Below are positions 11,717 to 21,881 of a DNA stretch of 64,000 bases, piece by piece. Below the pieces are notes generated by a model. It was given only the letters and a program-made list of their open reading frames with translations. It was not told where the DNA came from and did not search any database. Source of the stretch: Gymnopus androsaceus JB14 (Eukaryota > Basidiomycota > Agaricomycetes > Agaricales > Omphalotaceae); NCBI GenBank assembly GCA_009733575.1, contig ML769477.1, positions 152,614-216,613 on the forward strand, given 5' to 3'. The number at the start of each line of letters is the position of its first letter. Positions within the stretch are counted from its first letter, which is position 1. Position numbers and translations under genes: made by a program.

Positions 11717-12188
11717 GATCACCAGGTTAGTTGCAAATGCCATTCACAAGATCTGAGTTGCATTCTATACATCGACCAGCAACCTGGCGCGCGGCTGCTT
11801 GCACCTAATCGTAGCTGAGATGAGTCAAAATCCAACCACTGAAGGATCATTTTCGTGTTGTCATATCCTTCGCTGGTTGTTGGATGCGTGAGCCAGCCAA
11901 GTCAAGAGATGCCTATACAACTGAGGTGCTCTAAGCGCACAATCCTCCGAGTCTAGCCCATCTATCCAGTATGACATGAAGAGGCTATGCAAAGCATTCC
12001 AGTTGCTCTTGTCAGTGGCAAGAAGCTCATTGTACTATTTTGCTGCCTCGACCAGTGAGATGCTCCTTGAACTTCACCTGTCTGTCCTGAGAATAAAACC
12101 ATCCCTGGTTCATCTCCATCTTGAATTGTCCTAGCCATAATTGTGCCACCTTCCCCAGCCAAGATACAACTGGTTTGGTCCCTGAAAA

Positions 12189-12189
<1 letters not shown>

Positions 12190-12223
<34 letters not shown>
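12190..12223. repeat. (TG)17 microsatellite
   Basis: A perfect run of 17 TG dinucleotides, flanked by AAAAA on the left and GCAACC on the right. It lies in an intergenic region. Confidence 0.97.
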
Positions 12224-12224
<1 letters not shown>

Positions 12225-13051
12225 CAACCATAATTAAAGAAAGCTGAAGCTGAGAATGAGAAAGAAAAAGCAGCTAGAGATGCTGTGTGAGGTCGAATCA
12301 CACTCTCGTCACCGCAATGGAGAGGGCCCAGCGGCTAAGGCAGCCTGCTATCGCGATGCCAGAGGCGGAATGCGGTGGATGAACGTGTTGAGATACGCGA
12401 CGTGATACATAAGGGCAGGCCTGACCTGACCCCTACTCCGACGCAGAAGATATAGCTTGACGTATATTTCACTGGCACTGAGAAGTTAGAACCGCTTCTA
12501 ACAACTGCGGATGAATGATTAGGGAGCTTCACAATGTGGATGAAGAGGCTGTGGTGAAACAGTTCGAAAAACGAACATTTCAGTGGAATCCTGTTCGACT
12601 TGTGACTGGTTAACGGGATATAAGAAAGCTGTGGCCATTCAAACGTTAACTTGAACTGCATGATACAATCTGCACCATGATTCTTGTCGATCAGCAGGGG
12701 TCCTAGGTCATTATCGGCCGATGATACATGATTATGGTTTCATTCAGCTTGACATGAAGAGATACGCATCCTTTTGGAGCATGAGGGGATGAGAGTAGGA
12801 ATGCAGAGTCGGAGCTGAAGGGCGCTTAATCCACAGAATTAAATAGCGCTCGACCCGTGCGGGCGTGTTTTCGTATACCGTCATCGACTCATCGCCCAAG
12901 CTCATCGTTCAACGATAGTCTCATGATCGTTACTGCATATTATTCTGATTCACAGGCCAGGCTGGTTCAGGCTGTACCAATGGACGGAAGTCTGATGCTC
13001 AGGCGTAACAACAGCCATATGATCTCGTCCTCGAAGCACTGAACACTCCAC

Positions 13052-13059
13052 TATAAAAA
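13052..13059 (+). promoter_or_regulatory. TATA-like box of the rhamnosidase-like gene
   Basis: TATAAAAA lies about 25-30 bp before the ATG at 13084. If it is used, the 5' leader would be very short. It is identified from sequence and position only. Confidence 0.4.
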
Positions 13060-13083
13060 GATGAACGAAACATTCAATAAACG

Positions 13084-15489
13084 ATGACGATGATTTTCAT
13101 ACCCTCTCTCGTAGCTCTTCTTCTCGCTTCACCAGCTTTATCCTTGGCTCCTGCTGGTCCTTGGGACGCTTTCAATTTCGCTCCGCCTGACAGGACTGCA
13201 GTTACTCCAAAGTCTGTCCGTGCTACTGTAGGCTCAGTAGTAGGGGCAGAAAATCTCCTTGGGAATGCAACAACTACCGATGGCGCCACTTTCTCTGGGA
13301 ATGGCTCTTACGTCGTGCTCGACTTTGGCCAGGAGGCAGGTAGTGCGTCCACTAGGGCCATATGATACTGACTCTCATTTACAGGTTGGAGGCAGGTTGA
13401 CTTTCGAGGTCGATTCTACCACGTCTGCTTCGACTATATCCCTATCCTTCACCGAATCTCCAATGTTCATCTCTCCTACAGAATCAGATGATTCTTGTAG
13501 AATGTCCCCTGAAAATAATCTTCGATGGCGTTCTTTCTATCCCTACATCTCTCAGTGTCAACGAAACTTTTACGCAAACGGTCGGAGACCAACGTGGAGG
13601 ATTTCGTTTCCTCACTATCGCGTCCACTGGCGATGTACCTGTAACGATCTCGAATCTCACCCTAAACTCGACTTTTATGCCTCAGTTGAACGATTTGACG
13701 GCTTATACTGGATACTTCTTCGCAAAGGATACCACTGGATTCCATGATCCAGATTTCTTGACAAAGCTCTGGTATGGCGGGTAAGTTCAACGTCATTTTT
13801 CCAAAATCATTTGATGATGCTTGCATTTAGAGCTTACACTGTCCAAATGAATACAATCGACGTTCATGAGGCCAGGCAGCAGCCATGTCCCATGCCGACA
13901 GGTATGTACATCTTGACAGAATTATTTTACGACGACATTGAATGATGTATTATCTGCAGGATGGGCGAATAACGCAACAGGGAGTTCGACAGCTTTAAAC
14001 GGAACCATTCTAGTAGATGGTGCAAAGAGAGATAGGTGAGATTCCTCTTGGCTGCTAGAAGGCAGTCGAGGCTCAATTCCTACTTAGGAACGTATGGCCT
14101 GGTGATATGGGCATATCTACTCACACCGAGCTAGTCTCTACATTCGATCTCCTATCCTCCAAAAACTCCCTCTTGGTCATGTTTGCAACTCAAGATCCTA
14201 CGACAGGTGCTTTACAGTACTCGGGTCCACCCATCAATGCTGTGGGCAGCGATACCTACATATCTTGGTCGTTAATCGGTACCCACAGTGTGTACCTGTA
14301 CACGGGAGACTTGGATTTCGTTCAGCAAGTTTGGGCGAATTACACCTTCGCTTTGGCTTTTTTGCAAAGTCAAGTTGACGATACGGGGCTAATGAATGTT
14401 CCGATCTCGTTCGCCAATGATTGGGGCAGAGATAACGGGCAGGGCCACAATTCGGCAGCCAATGCATTATTGTATGAGGTATGAAGATAGCAAAGCGTTC
14501 GATAGTAGACTCATGTTGTTTTTCAGACCCTGAATCACCGCTTCCGACCTGGCCACGGCGTTGGGCAATACCAGCCTGGCTGAAGCTTATGCTGCCAACG
14601 CCTCATCTGTCAAGGCGGCGTACAATGCGCTCTTGTGGGACGAGAGCGCTGGTCTGTTCAGAGACAATGATACGTCAACCCTACACCCTCAAGACGGGAA
14701 TAGCCTCGCTGTGCTCTTCAATGTCACGAATAATGCAAGTCAGATACAATCAATCAGTGACGGATTGACCCAGTTTTGGACGCCTATTGGGCCACTTAGT
14801 CCTGAACTCAATGACACCATTATCCCATTCGTTGGCGGTTTTGAGGTACTTTACTGTTAATCTCAAGCATTTCTACTGCTAAACCACTAAACCACTGTTA
14901 TCAGCTTCAAGCACATTTCATCGCTGGACAAGGGGAACGCGCGCTTGATTTACTGCACCGCGAATGGGGGTACATGCTATATACTAATCTCTCGGTCCAA
15001 TCGACGATGCTTGAGGGATTTACTGCAAATGGCTCTTTGGGGTAAGCATAATCTTGAGAATATCATACTCGAGTTGAATTTCTAAAACTGTATACAGATA
15101 CCGTGCTGCAGCCGGATACGACTTTGACTATTCATACACCAGTCATGCGCACGGATGGGCTACTGGACCTACTCCTGCTTTGACCTTTTTTGTGGTAGGC
15201 TTGACAGTCACCTCGCCGCAAGGTGCCACTTGGTCCGTAGCACCCATGTTAAGTGGTCTCAGTGCTGCAGAAGGATGGTTTCGAGACGGGATTGGGATGG
15301 TTTGGTGCGAACTGGACTTTGACGGACAATACTACGTTCACTTTGACGATCGATACGCCCAGTGGTACGAATGGTACGGTGACTCTTCCTGCCGCTGGTG
15401 AGGTTGAGGTCGATGGTGCGGATACAACAGTAAATGGAACGCAGTTGGATTTAGCTGGAGGGTCCCATGTTATTGTGTTGCAGATGTGA
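13084..15489 (+). CDS. Secreted six-hairpin glycosidase, alpha-L-rhamnosidase-like (GH78-type), with frame breaks
   Basis: A secreted carbohydrate-active enzyme, expected to release rhamnose from plant cell-wall polymers or glycosides. The signal peptide is MTMIFIPSLVALLLASPALS. The beta-domain reads DQRGGFRFLTIASTGDVPV; the (alpha/alpha)6 barrel follows with TIDVHEARQQPCP, VDGAKRDRNVWPGDMGIST, YISWSLIGTHSVYLYTGDLDF, NDWGRDNGQGHNSAANALLYE, HPQDGNSLAVLFN and GYDFDYSYTSHAHGWATGPT. The DGAKRDR-WPGD block carries the acidic residues typical of the catalytic region. A C-terminal beta domain ends at TGA 15487-15489. The first intron fits GC-AG (13336-13384). Three +1 frame breaks are needed to keep the conserved sequence: about 13511-13524, 14533-14537 (within TLN-TASDLATALGN) and base 15276 (within SAAEG-GFETGLGWFG). 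It is either a recent pseudogene or carries sequence errors. Confidence 0.8.
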
Positions 15490-15701
15490 AAAGACCTTAA
15501 ATCCATGAACAATTAGTGCAATGTAGTTTTTGATTTCCTGTATATGTACTTAACCGTTAACGTAGACAGTTAGAATCACGTCAGAGCAGAATTCTTGCGA
15601 TATACAGCTTTGACATTCGCTCCGTCAGCTCCGTCTTTACGGCACCCGGAAAGAACTTTCTCCGCTAATTCTTCAACGCTACCAACTTGATTCCAACCAC
15701 G

Positions 15702-16525
15702 ATGCCTGCAGGATTTTTGATTGTTTATTCAGAGCCAGGAGAGTTCGTCACTCTCGATGAATTTCAAGGTCAGTTTAGCTGAATTGTTCTGAATCCGCTG
15801 TCCTGATTTTCTTCCTTTAAGATTGGTATAACAATGAGCACGTCCCATTACGCATGAATCACCTCAAATCATTCCTCACCGGCGCTCGTTACTCTGCTGT
15901 TGACTCTCAGATCCCAAGCTGGACTGCGCTCTACGATATCGATGACACTGCGACGTTCTCGCATGACTCCTATACTCGTCTACGTGCAAATCGCAGCCCT
16001 CGTGAAGCCAATCTCGTCCAGCGCTTGAGCATTCTGGATCGCCAAACATCAGAGCTCCTCGTTGATTCGGGAGAGTCGCAACTCACGACGTCGTTGGCGT
16101 CAAATAATCCAAGCAAGGGTTTGATTACACACGGCCTTGGGAACGATGAGGAGAAGGCAAGGGAATGGTTCGAAAGTACGGTAAAGGATTTGAGAAACAG
16201 TGAAGGATGGGTCAGGACAAGGGTCTTCAAATGCATCGATAATCTCAAAACCGGTGTATCTATTGCTCCTGGCCCTGAAGCCCAAGTTGTTCCCAAGTAC
16301 TTTGCAGTCCACGGTGCGTCAAAGCTGGGCCTTTCTTATGCAACTCCTTTGAACTCATGTTTCATTACAAAAGAATTCACTACTGTGGAAGCTACCTCTT
16401 CCCCGAAGATATCTTCCACTGCGCTGCTTTCTGACGTGCGGAAATGGGGTCTCTACAAGGCTTATCCCGGAATCGCACAGGGCAATCTTAGGAACTTCGT
16501 CTTAGATTGCACTCACACCTTGTAA
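15702..16525 (+). CDS. EthD-like dimeric alpha-beta-barrel protein, two exons
   Basis: Exon 1 encodes MPAGFLIVYSEPGEFVTLDEFQ. A short intron (GTCAGT...TTTAAG) joins it in phase to DWYNNEHVPLRMNHL. The pair F-I-V-Y-SEPG...EFQDWYNNEHVPLR is the signature of fungal dimeric alpha-beta-barrel (EthD/ferredoxin-like) proteins, in which DWY-NEH lies at the first helix. A second related half is suggested later (QVVPKYFAVHGASKLG, then DVRKWGLYKAY). The product is about 250 aa with no signal peptide, so probably cytosolic. Relatives act as small monooxygenases, cyclases or decarboxylases, or are uncharacterised; the substrate is unknown. It lies just upstream of the SDR gene on the same strand, but no functional link can be shown. 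Stop TAA at 16523-16525. Confidence 0.75.
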
Positions 16526-16827
16526 TTCGTTGTATTCAAATCGTGTTCACGGGAATCACAGAAGCAGATGTCTTTCCTTGACCGTGTGAACAAGTGAGAA
16601 CCTGTTTTCAACATCTACCACCATCCCGACTTGCACCCGTACCGCCCGCGCTCAGTTCTCTTCCATCGGCTGTTGTCAGCTTTAGATCGTATTCACCGTC
16701 GAAATCGGGAATCATTACTCATATAGCTCCTATACATAAGGTATATAACTCTCCACGATTTTACAACCTATTCTGGCTCCATTTCATCAGTTTTAATCTC
16801 ACAGTATCGTTGAGCATCAACATCGAC

Positions 16828-18277
16828 ATGTCCACAGCGGTCCTGCTCACCGGTGCCTCCGGGTATCTGTAGGTTAAACCCACTGGCCTCCGATTAACAA
16901 AACTCAATCTATTTACAGTGGCGGAAGCCTGCTAGTACATCTACTGCATAAATTTGACTTGGAATCACGGAACGTTAAACTGTTCACTCTTGTACGCAAG
17001 CCCGAACATGTCGGTAAGGTTCAAGAGCTAGGAGGAGACGTAACTCCTTTGGTTGGAGATGTTCAGGATGCAGAAGGAATAAAGAAACTCATAGTCGATA
17101 ATTCTAGTAAGGGGTTGTACTTGGAATTTGATATCACTGGTTGACAGCTTCCACAGTTTCTGTCGTGATTGAAACTGTTGATGCTCGTCAGTTCGCGGTC
17201 GCAAAACCTTGCGTAGAGGCACTAGCAATTGTCAAAGAGAAACTCGACGTTCCTGTCCATTTCATCCATGTATATCTTCATTCTTTGCGAATACACAGTG
17301 GTTCATCCTTTCTATAGACATCTGGCGCCAAAATGTTCTCAAGCCATGTCGGAGTTGACCAGTCCGCCTTTTTGAACGACGACGACAACGTATATGATAC
17401 AATAGCCAAGGTCGACGCTCGCCATCCCGTAATGAAGCAAGTACGAATTCTAAGCTTACTTGCGCTACCACCGTCATCTAATCTTGTTTTCCAGTTCGTA
17501 GGACTGAACAACCAGATCATTGACTTTGCAGAAAGCAAAGACGTCCGGGCTTATATCGTTGCTCCTCCGATGGTTTGTGAGTGCACTAACCTTGCTGCTA
17601 ATCCTAAATGTGATTCTAACTACACGACAGATGGTCCCGGGCGTGGTTTTGGAAATAAGATATCTATTCAAAACGTTGCTCTGGTTCGTGTTGCCAGAGC
17701 CCTCGGTCAGCTCTATCAAGTGGACAAAACGGACACGGTAAGCGCAAACTGAACTAGCAGTGCTCTCTACTCAACCAGCGATAGATCTGGGCACTTATGC
17801 ATATAGACGACCAAGCAGCTCTATATGCTACTCTGCTTTCCGGTATCCTCCGTCTTGAAGCTCCTTACGGCAAGAATGGATTCTACTTTTCTGAAAATGG
17901 GACCTTTGGCTGGAGAGCGCTTTCTCTCGCAGTGATTAACGCGCTCCGCAAAAGGAATGGACTTGATGGTATCCAAGAGCTCCCGGTCGCAAGTGAGCAA
18001 GATATGATTGCGATGGGCCAAGTTCTGCAGTGTAATGTCGGGATGATACCGGTTTCAATTGCGGGCAAGTGAGTTGTTTGGTGTTTAATTTTTTTTTTTG
18101 GGGGGGTGATTATTCTCATCACACTACACTTACAGCTGCCTCATCCGAGGCAATAACGCACGGAAGCTGGGGTGGGTTCCCCAGCATGGGGTAGATCATC
18201 TGATGAGCAACGTTGATGATGAAGTTGCGTTCATCGTGAAGGAGGATACGACTTTCTCTGGATCCAAGTTATCCTGA
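16828..18277 (+). CDS. NAD(P)-dependent epimerase/dehydratase-like extended SDR, multi-exon
   Basis: A Rossmann-fold protein of the extended SDR class. The N-terminal nucleotide-binding motif TGASGYLGG spans the first intron (MSTAVLLTGASGYL / GGSLLVHLL). Further landmarks are KLFTLVRKPEHV, PLVGDVQDAEGI, SVVIETVDARQFAVAKPCVEAL, HTSGAKMF, VRAYIVAPPMVYGPGRGFGN, and ALMHIDDQAALYATLL for the C-terminal substrate lobe. It ends FSGSKLS with TGA at 18275-18277. Seven introns splice in frame and no break is seen. The usual catalytic YxxxK of SDRs is not recognisable where expected (the region reads FVGLNNQIIDFAE), a feature of the NmrA/epimerase-like subgroup, so it may bind NAD(P) without classical dehydrogenase chemistry. 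The last intron has a T9-G7 tract. Confidence 0.85.
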
Positions 18278-19051
18278 GATGAACCAGAGCTCGCGCGGAA
18301 TTGTAGTTGTATAAGTAATGTAACACCGAGATCCATTCATGCTCGTGGTGTAGAACAACCCCTTTTGAGTTTCCGATCCACAACCCACGGCTTCTTTCTA
18401 CGGTGAACTCACGCAGATGGCTGCAGCAACTAATCAATGTGCATTTTATAATAATTCCAAGCTTGACGAAGTCTTCCTGGATGAATATTGTGATACATTA
18501 TCGGCATTAAACGTTATTTATCGAGTATACTTCCAACTGCAAGCGAGTTGAATCGTATTACACCTCATGAGCTGAACGTAACGCGCAATACGGTCTGGTG
18601 TTGTTGTGTACGGTATGTATCTATAGGCTACATTGGGATTGTGTCTGCAAAGATACCAGATAATAGCTACTAGTGGTTACAAGGGAATGTTAACTTTTTA
18701 CGACATCGAGAAACGGATCTCGTTGTCAAGAATGTACGGCCGTGAGCGACGGACAAAACAAGAGAAAGGATTCCCAGATCAAAAAAAAGTGGGAAGGCGA
18801 AAGAAGAGAGAACGAAACAAATAAATTAAAACAAGAAGAATAAACAACGAAATGAAGCAACTGGCAATCTACTATAAAAAAGGAACCCAATCGCAAATAC
18901 GAACAGCATACATATACTATAACACAAAAGCAACGAGATGTCCGGGGAGATGGGCAAAGAAAAACAGAGCGAGCGAGACATAACATGGCAAACAAAGAGA
19001 TACGAGAGCCAAAAAAGACGACTTGCAGCAAATAAAGAGAGAGTGGAACGT
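18278..19051. other. Convergent intergenic region between the SDR and Crz1-like genes
   Basis: It holds the 3' ends of two convergent genes. The stretch 18770-19040 is strongly A-rich and purine-rich on the + strand, which matches a T-rich 3' untranslated region of the minus-strand zinc-finger gene. I see no gene. Confidence 0.5.
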
Positions 19052-21881
19052 TTATAGCGCCACGCTCATTGATGACCAATTTGAATCCTCCATCTTCATA
19101 TTGACATTAGAGTTCCAGTTCATAGCGTCGCCTCGTCCGCCCGTGTCCATCTTTGACGCAGTGATGGGTATTGGCAACGATTTGGCGGGTTCGCTATCCT
19201 GTAAGTTATTCGCGTTGTTGTTTCGTGAGTTGGAGCCGGCGCGAGTGCGCTTGGAATTAGATTTGGGAGACGAAACGCCAGGGGGTAGGGTCCCGTTCTG
19301 CTCCAGAGTACGTTGACATTCGGCGCCGCCCTCAGAACGCACTGGGATGAGGAATAATCAGTACATACAGTCTCAACGTAGGAGTAAACGACATCCACTC
19401 ACGATGCCTGTTAAGCGCATCCATCCGTGCAAAGGGTTTCTGACAACCTTCACAAGTAAAGGGACGATAATTTGTATGCAGCTGCTCGTGTCGTTTACAG
19501 TCGTGCTGACGGGCAAAGCCCTTGTTGCATCCTGGCCAATGGCAAAGGAATGGCTTTTCCTCGTTGTGAGAACGAATGTGGCCTATGAATATATTCGGTC
19601 AGTTCATGCCCCCGGCAACGAGTATAATATAATTGTGAAACCCACCTTTTAGATTGAAACTTCTCGTAAATGTGCTACCGCAACCGGGTACAGGACAAAC
19701 GAAAGTAGCCTCCTGTTTTCTTCTGTTATGGCTAGCCTTTGCCGTTCGACCCGTTGTTACGTTGGGCTTGGAGACGACTAGCGGGACGTTAGTACCTCCG
19801 ACAGTGACCACGGACGGCATGGGCTTGCCTACACCAGGACCGCCCAGAGGAGGTAAAGAAGGCAAGCCCATTGGAGGCATGTTCGGTGTACCACCACGAG
19901 AGTGCGCGCCATATGTGCCTCCTGGAGTGTTCCCGCTCAATAAACCAAAGTCGAGACTATCGTGCGGGGGAAGCTCGTAGGATCTTCCTCGAGGCGACAC
20001 GTTGGGTGACGGATATGGTGAGGCTCGAAGCGACCCTGATATGCTCCCTGCATTCGACCCGCCATTCGAACCAAGGCTCAGACCCAAGCCAGAGTCAAAG
20101 CCACCCATGCCTGAGCCTGAAACGCCCCATGAAGGCGCGGAACCGACACCACGTTCGCTGCGTGAGCCTGAAGACGATCTCCTGATATGACCCAACGGTG
20201 ACCCTTGCCTCTGAACACCCCCCATGTTGTTTGCAGAAAGACCCATGCCTACACCAAGATTAGGGAGGGTTGAACCTAAACCAAGTCCAATATCGTAGTG
20301 TTGATTATTAGGACCAGAGCCAGAGTACGAGTACGAATGACCATGCCCTCGTGGAAGCAAGAATTGTGGCGTTTGAGAGCGTTGCTCCTGCTGGTGCTGA
20401 ATAAAGTCGTTGTGCGCGCTAGGAGGGAAAAGTAAACCGTTACCCTGTCCGCCACCGATATTTGACTGTTGCCCTGTGCCAGAATCGGCAATATTGATGC
20501 CAGGCACGTTGCCGAACCGAAGGTCTTCGGATCTAGACCCACGGTGACCCCCTCCACGACCGTAAGAGTCGGATTTCGAGCGCCTCAGCGAACCTGCCTC
20601 GACGGAGAGGAAGGCTGCATCATTAGATGGCGAAGTAGAGGAGCCACCAAAAGAAAAGTTGGAGTTGAGGCGGCCAGAGTTGGAATTGGAGGAATTGGGA
20701 GGAGAAACATCTGTCATACTGACGGTACCGTCGTCAATAGCCGAATCGTCAAAAGAGGTTAGACCAGCGTTATCCCAGGAGGGTGGCTCGAGGGAACCGT
20801 CAGATTTGGAGCGGGTTCGGGGAAGACCGCCTCCTGGGAAAAGAAACGCGTTGCTATTAGTCAATCGAGAAGACCCAGCCTGAGGCTGGGAAGAAGACGG
20901 GTTGTAGTTATTCTGATATTGTCCCGAGGATGTGTCCATCCCAGAGTCAGAATCAGGAGGATGAGGGGAAGGAGAATTGCGTGGGGTCCAAGATTGCGAC
21001 GAATTACTGGAGAAGGGTGCCAAATTATTGTCTAAGGAATGAATTTAAGCAATATGTACGAATCAGGAATTTGGACACTAACCATGCCTGAAAGCCTCTC
21101 CGCCTTGGTTTGGCACAGTTCCTCCTCCGCTGACTGGGGTAGCGGGAACAATACGAAGTGCAGGGCCTGCGCCACCGTCTCCGTCGTCCGGGGCATTTAT
21201 AGTCGGGACTTCATCGTCAGGCATGAGGAGTTTTGGAGGACTCTGTGGTTTTTGCTGAGCCCTCTGAGGAGAAAGCGACCTGGACTGGACATCTGGAGGG
21301 AATTGAGCTTGCCGTGGGGAATGATCTGGTAAAGGCTCGGTTCCCCAGGCAGGCGAATGAAAAGACATGCCCTCGAACGACTGAGCAACAGCCATATGAG
21401 GAGAACGTGTGAGATGCTGGGCTTGCAAATGTGGGGATAGATGAGACTGGGGCTGCTGGTGATTAGATGAGACGGAAGAAGCTCTGGACCGAATTCCTTC
21501 GTTCTGGCTACCGTTGGAGGAGCCTGGGGACGAGTAATCACCATAGCTGCCTTGGTAAGAGGCAAGATAATCGTTGTCGCTAAACATCAGAAGAGAATTT
21601 CCGGTTGGATTATCGTATTCTGCAGGATCGTAGCCTGGGGCGTTATGAGTAGTCCCAGCACTAAAAAGACCAAAATCGGCAGAGGAAGGATGATCAAAAT
21701 CGTCGTCGAAACTGAGCTCGCTGTGAGCGCTGAAGGGAGAGTTGTTGTAGGATGAGATATCGAGTTCGCCGCCGCCGTTATTATTGTTTTGGAACGGGTC
21801 GTTGTCGCCAATGACTTCGAAAGTTACGGGCGGAGAATTGGAACGAAAATCGACAAGATCGTTTGGATGAATATCGTCCAT
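19052..21881 (-). CDS. crz1: C2H2 zinc-finger transcription factor, Crz1-like (calcineurin-responsive)
   Basis: The N-terminal ~700 residues are low-complexity Ser/Asn/Gly/Pro, with SRR-type basic Ser motifs (RTRSKSDGS, LRRSKSDSYG, IRRSSSGSRS). Near the C-terminus are three zinc fingers in a row: FVCPVPGCGSTFTRSFNLKG/HIRSH, FLCHWPGCNKGFARQHDCKRHEQLH, and a third ending ARMDALNRHLRSEGGAEC. This arrangement and the FARQHDCKRHE and ARMDALNRH blocks match the basidiomycete Crz1/Sp1 group, nuclear factors dephosphorylated by calcineurin in Ca2+ stress. A PGINIA hexamer (20487-20504) fits the PxIxIT calcineurin-docking pattern. Four exons join in frame. Start chosen at MDDIHPNDL (21881); an upstream in-frame Met exists but precedes a less convincing sequence. 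Stop TAA at 19052-19054. The assignment as Crz1 is by domain similarity; other C2H2 regulators are possible. Confidence 0.82.

Larger units (their letters stand above)
11717..13083. other. Intergenic region upstream of the rhamnosidase-like gene
   Basis: No supported gene. It contains the TG microsatellite and, at its right end, the TATA-like element of the next gene. Confidence 0.45.

Noticed and set aside
15200..15275. An intron to explain the third rhamnosidase frame change
   Set aside because: The only GT-AG pairs are about 34-51 nt and would delete the conserved GATWSVAPMLSGLSAA segment. A one-base insertion is simpler.
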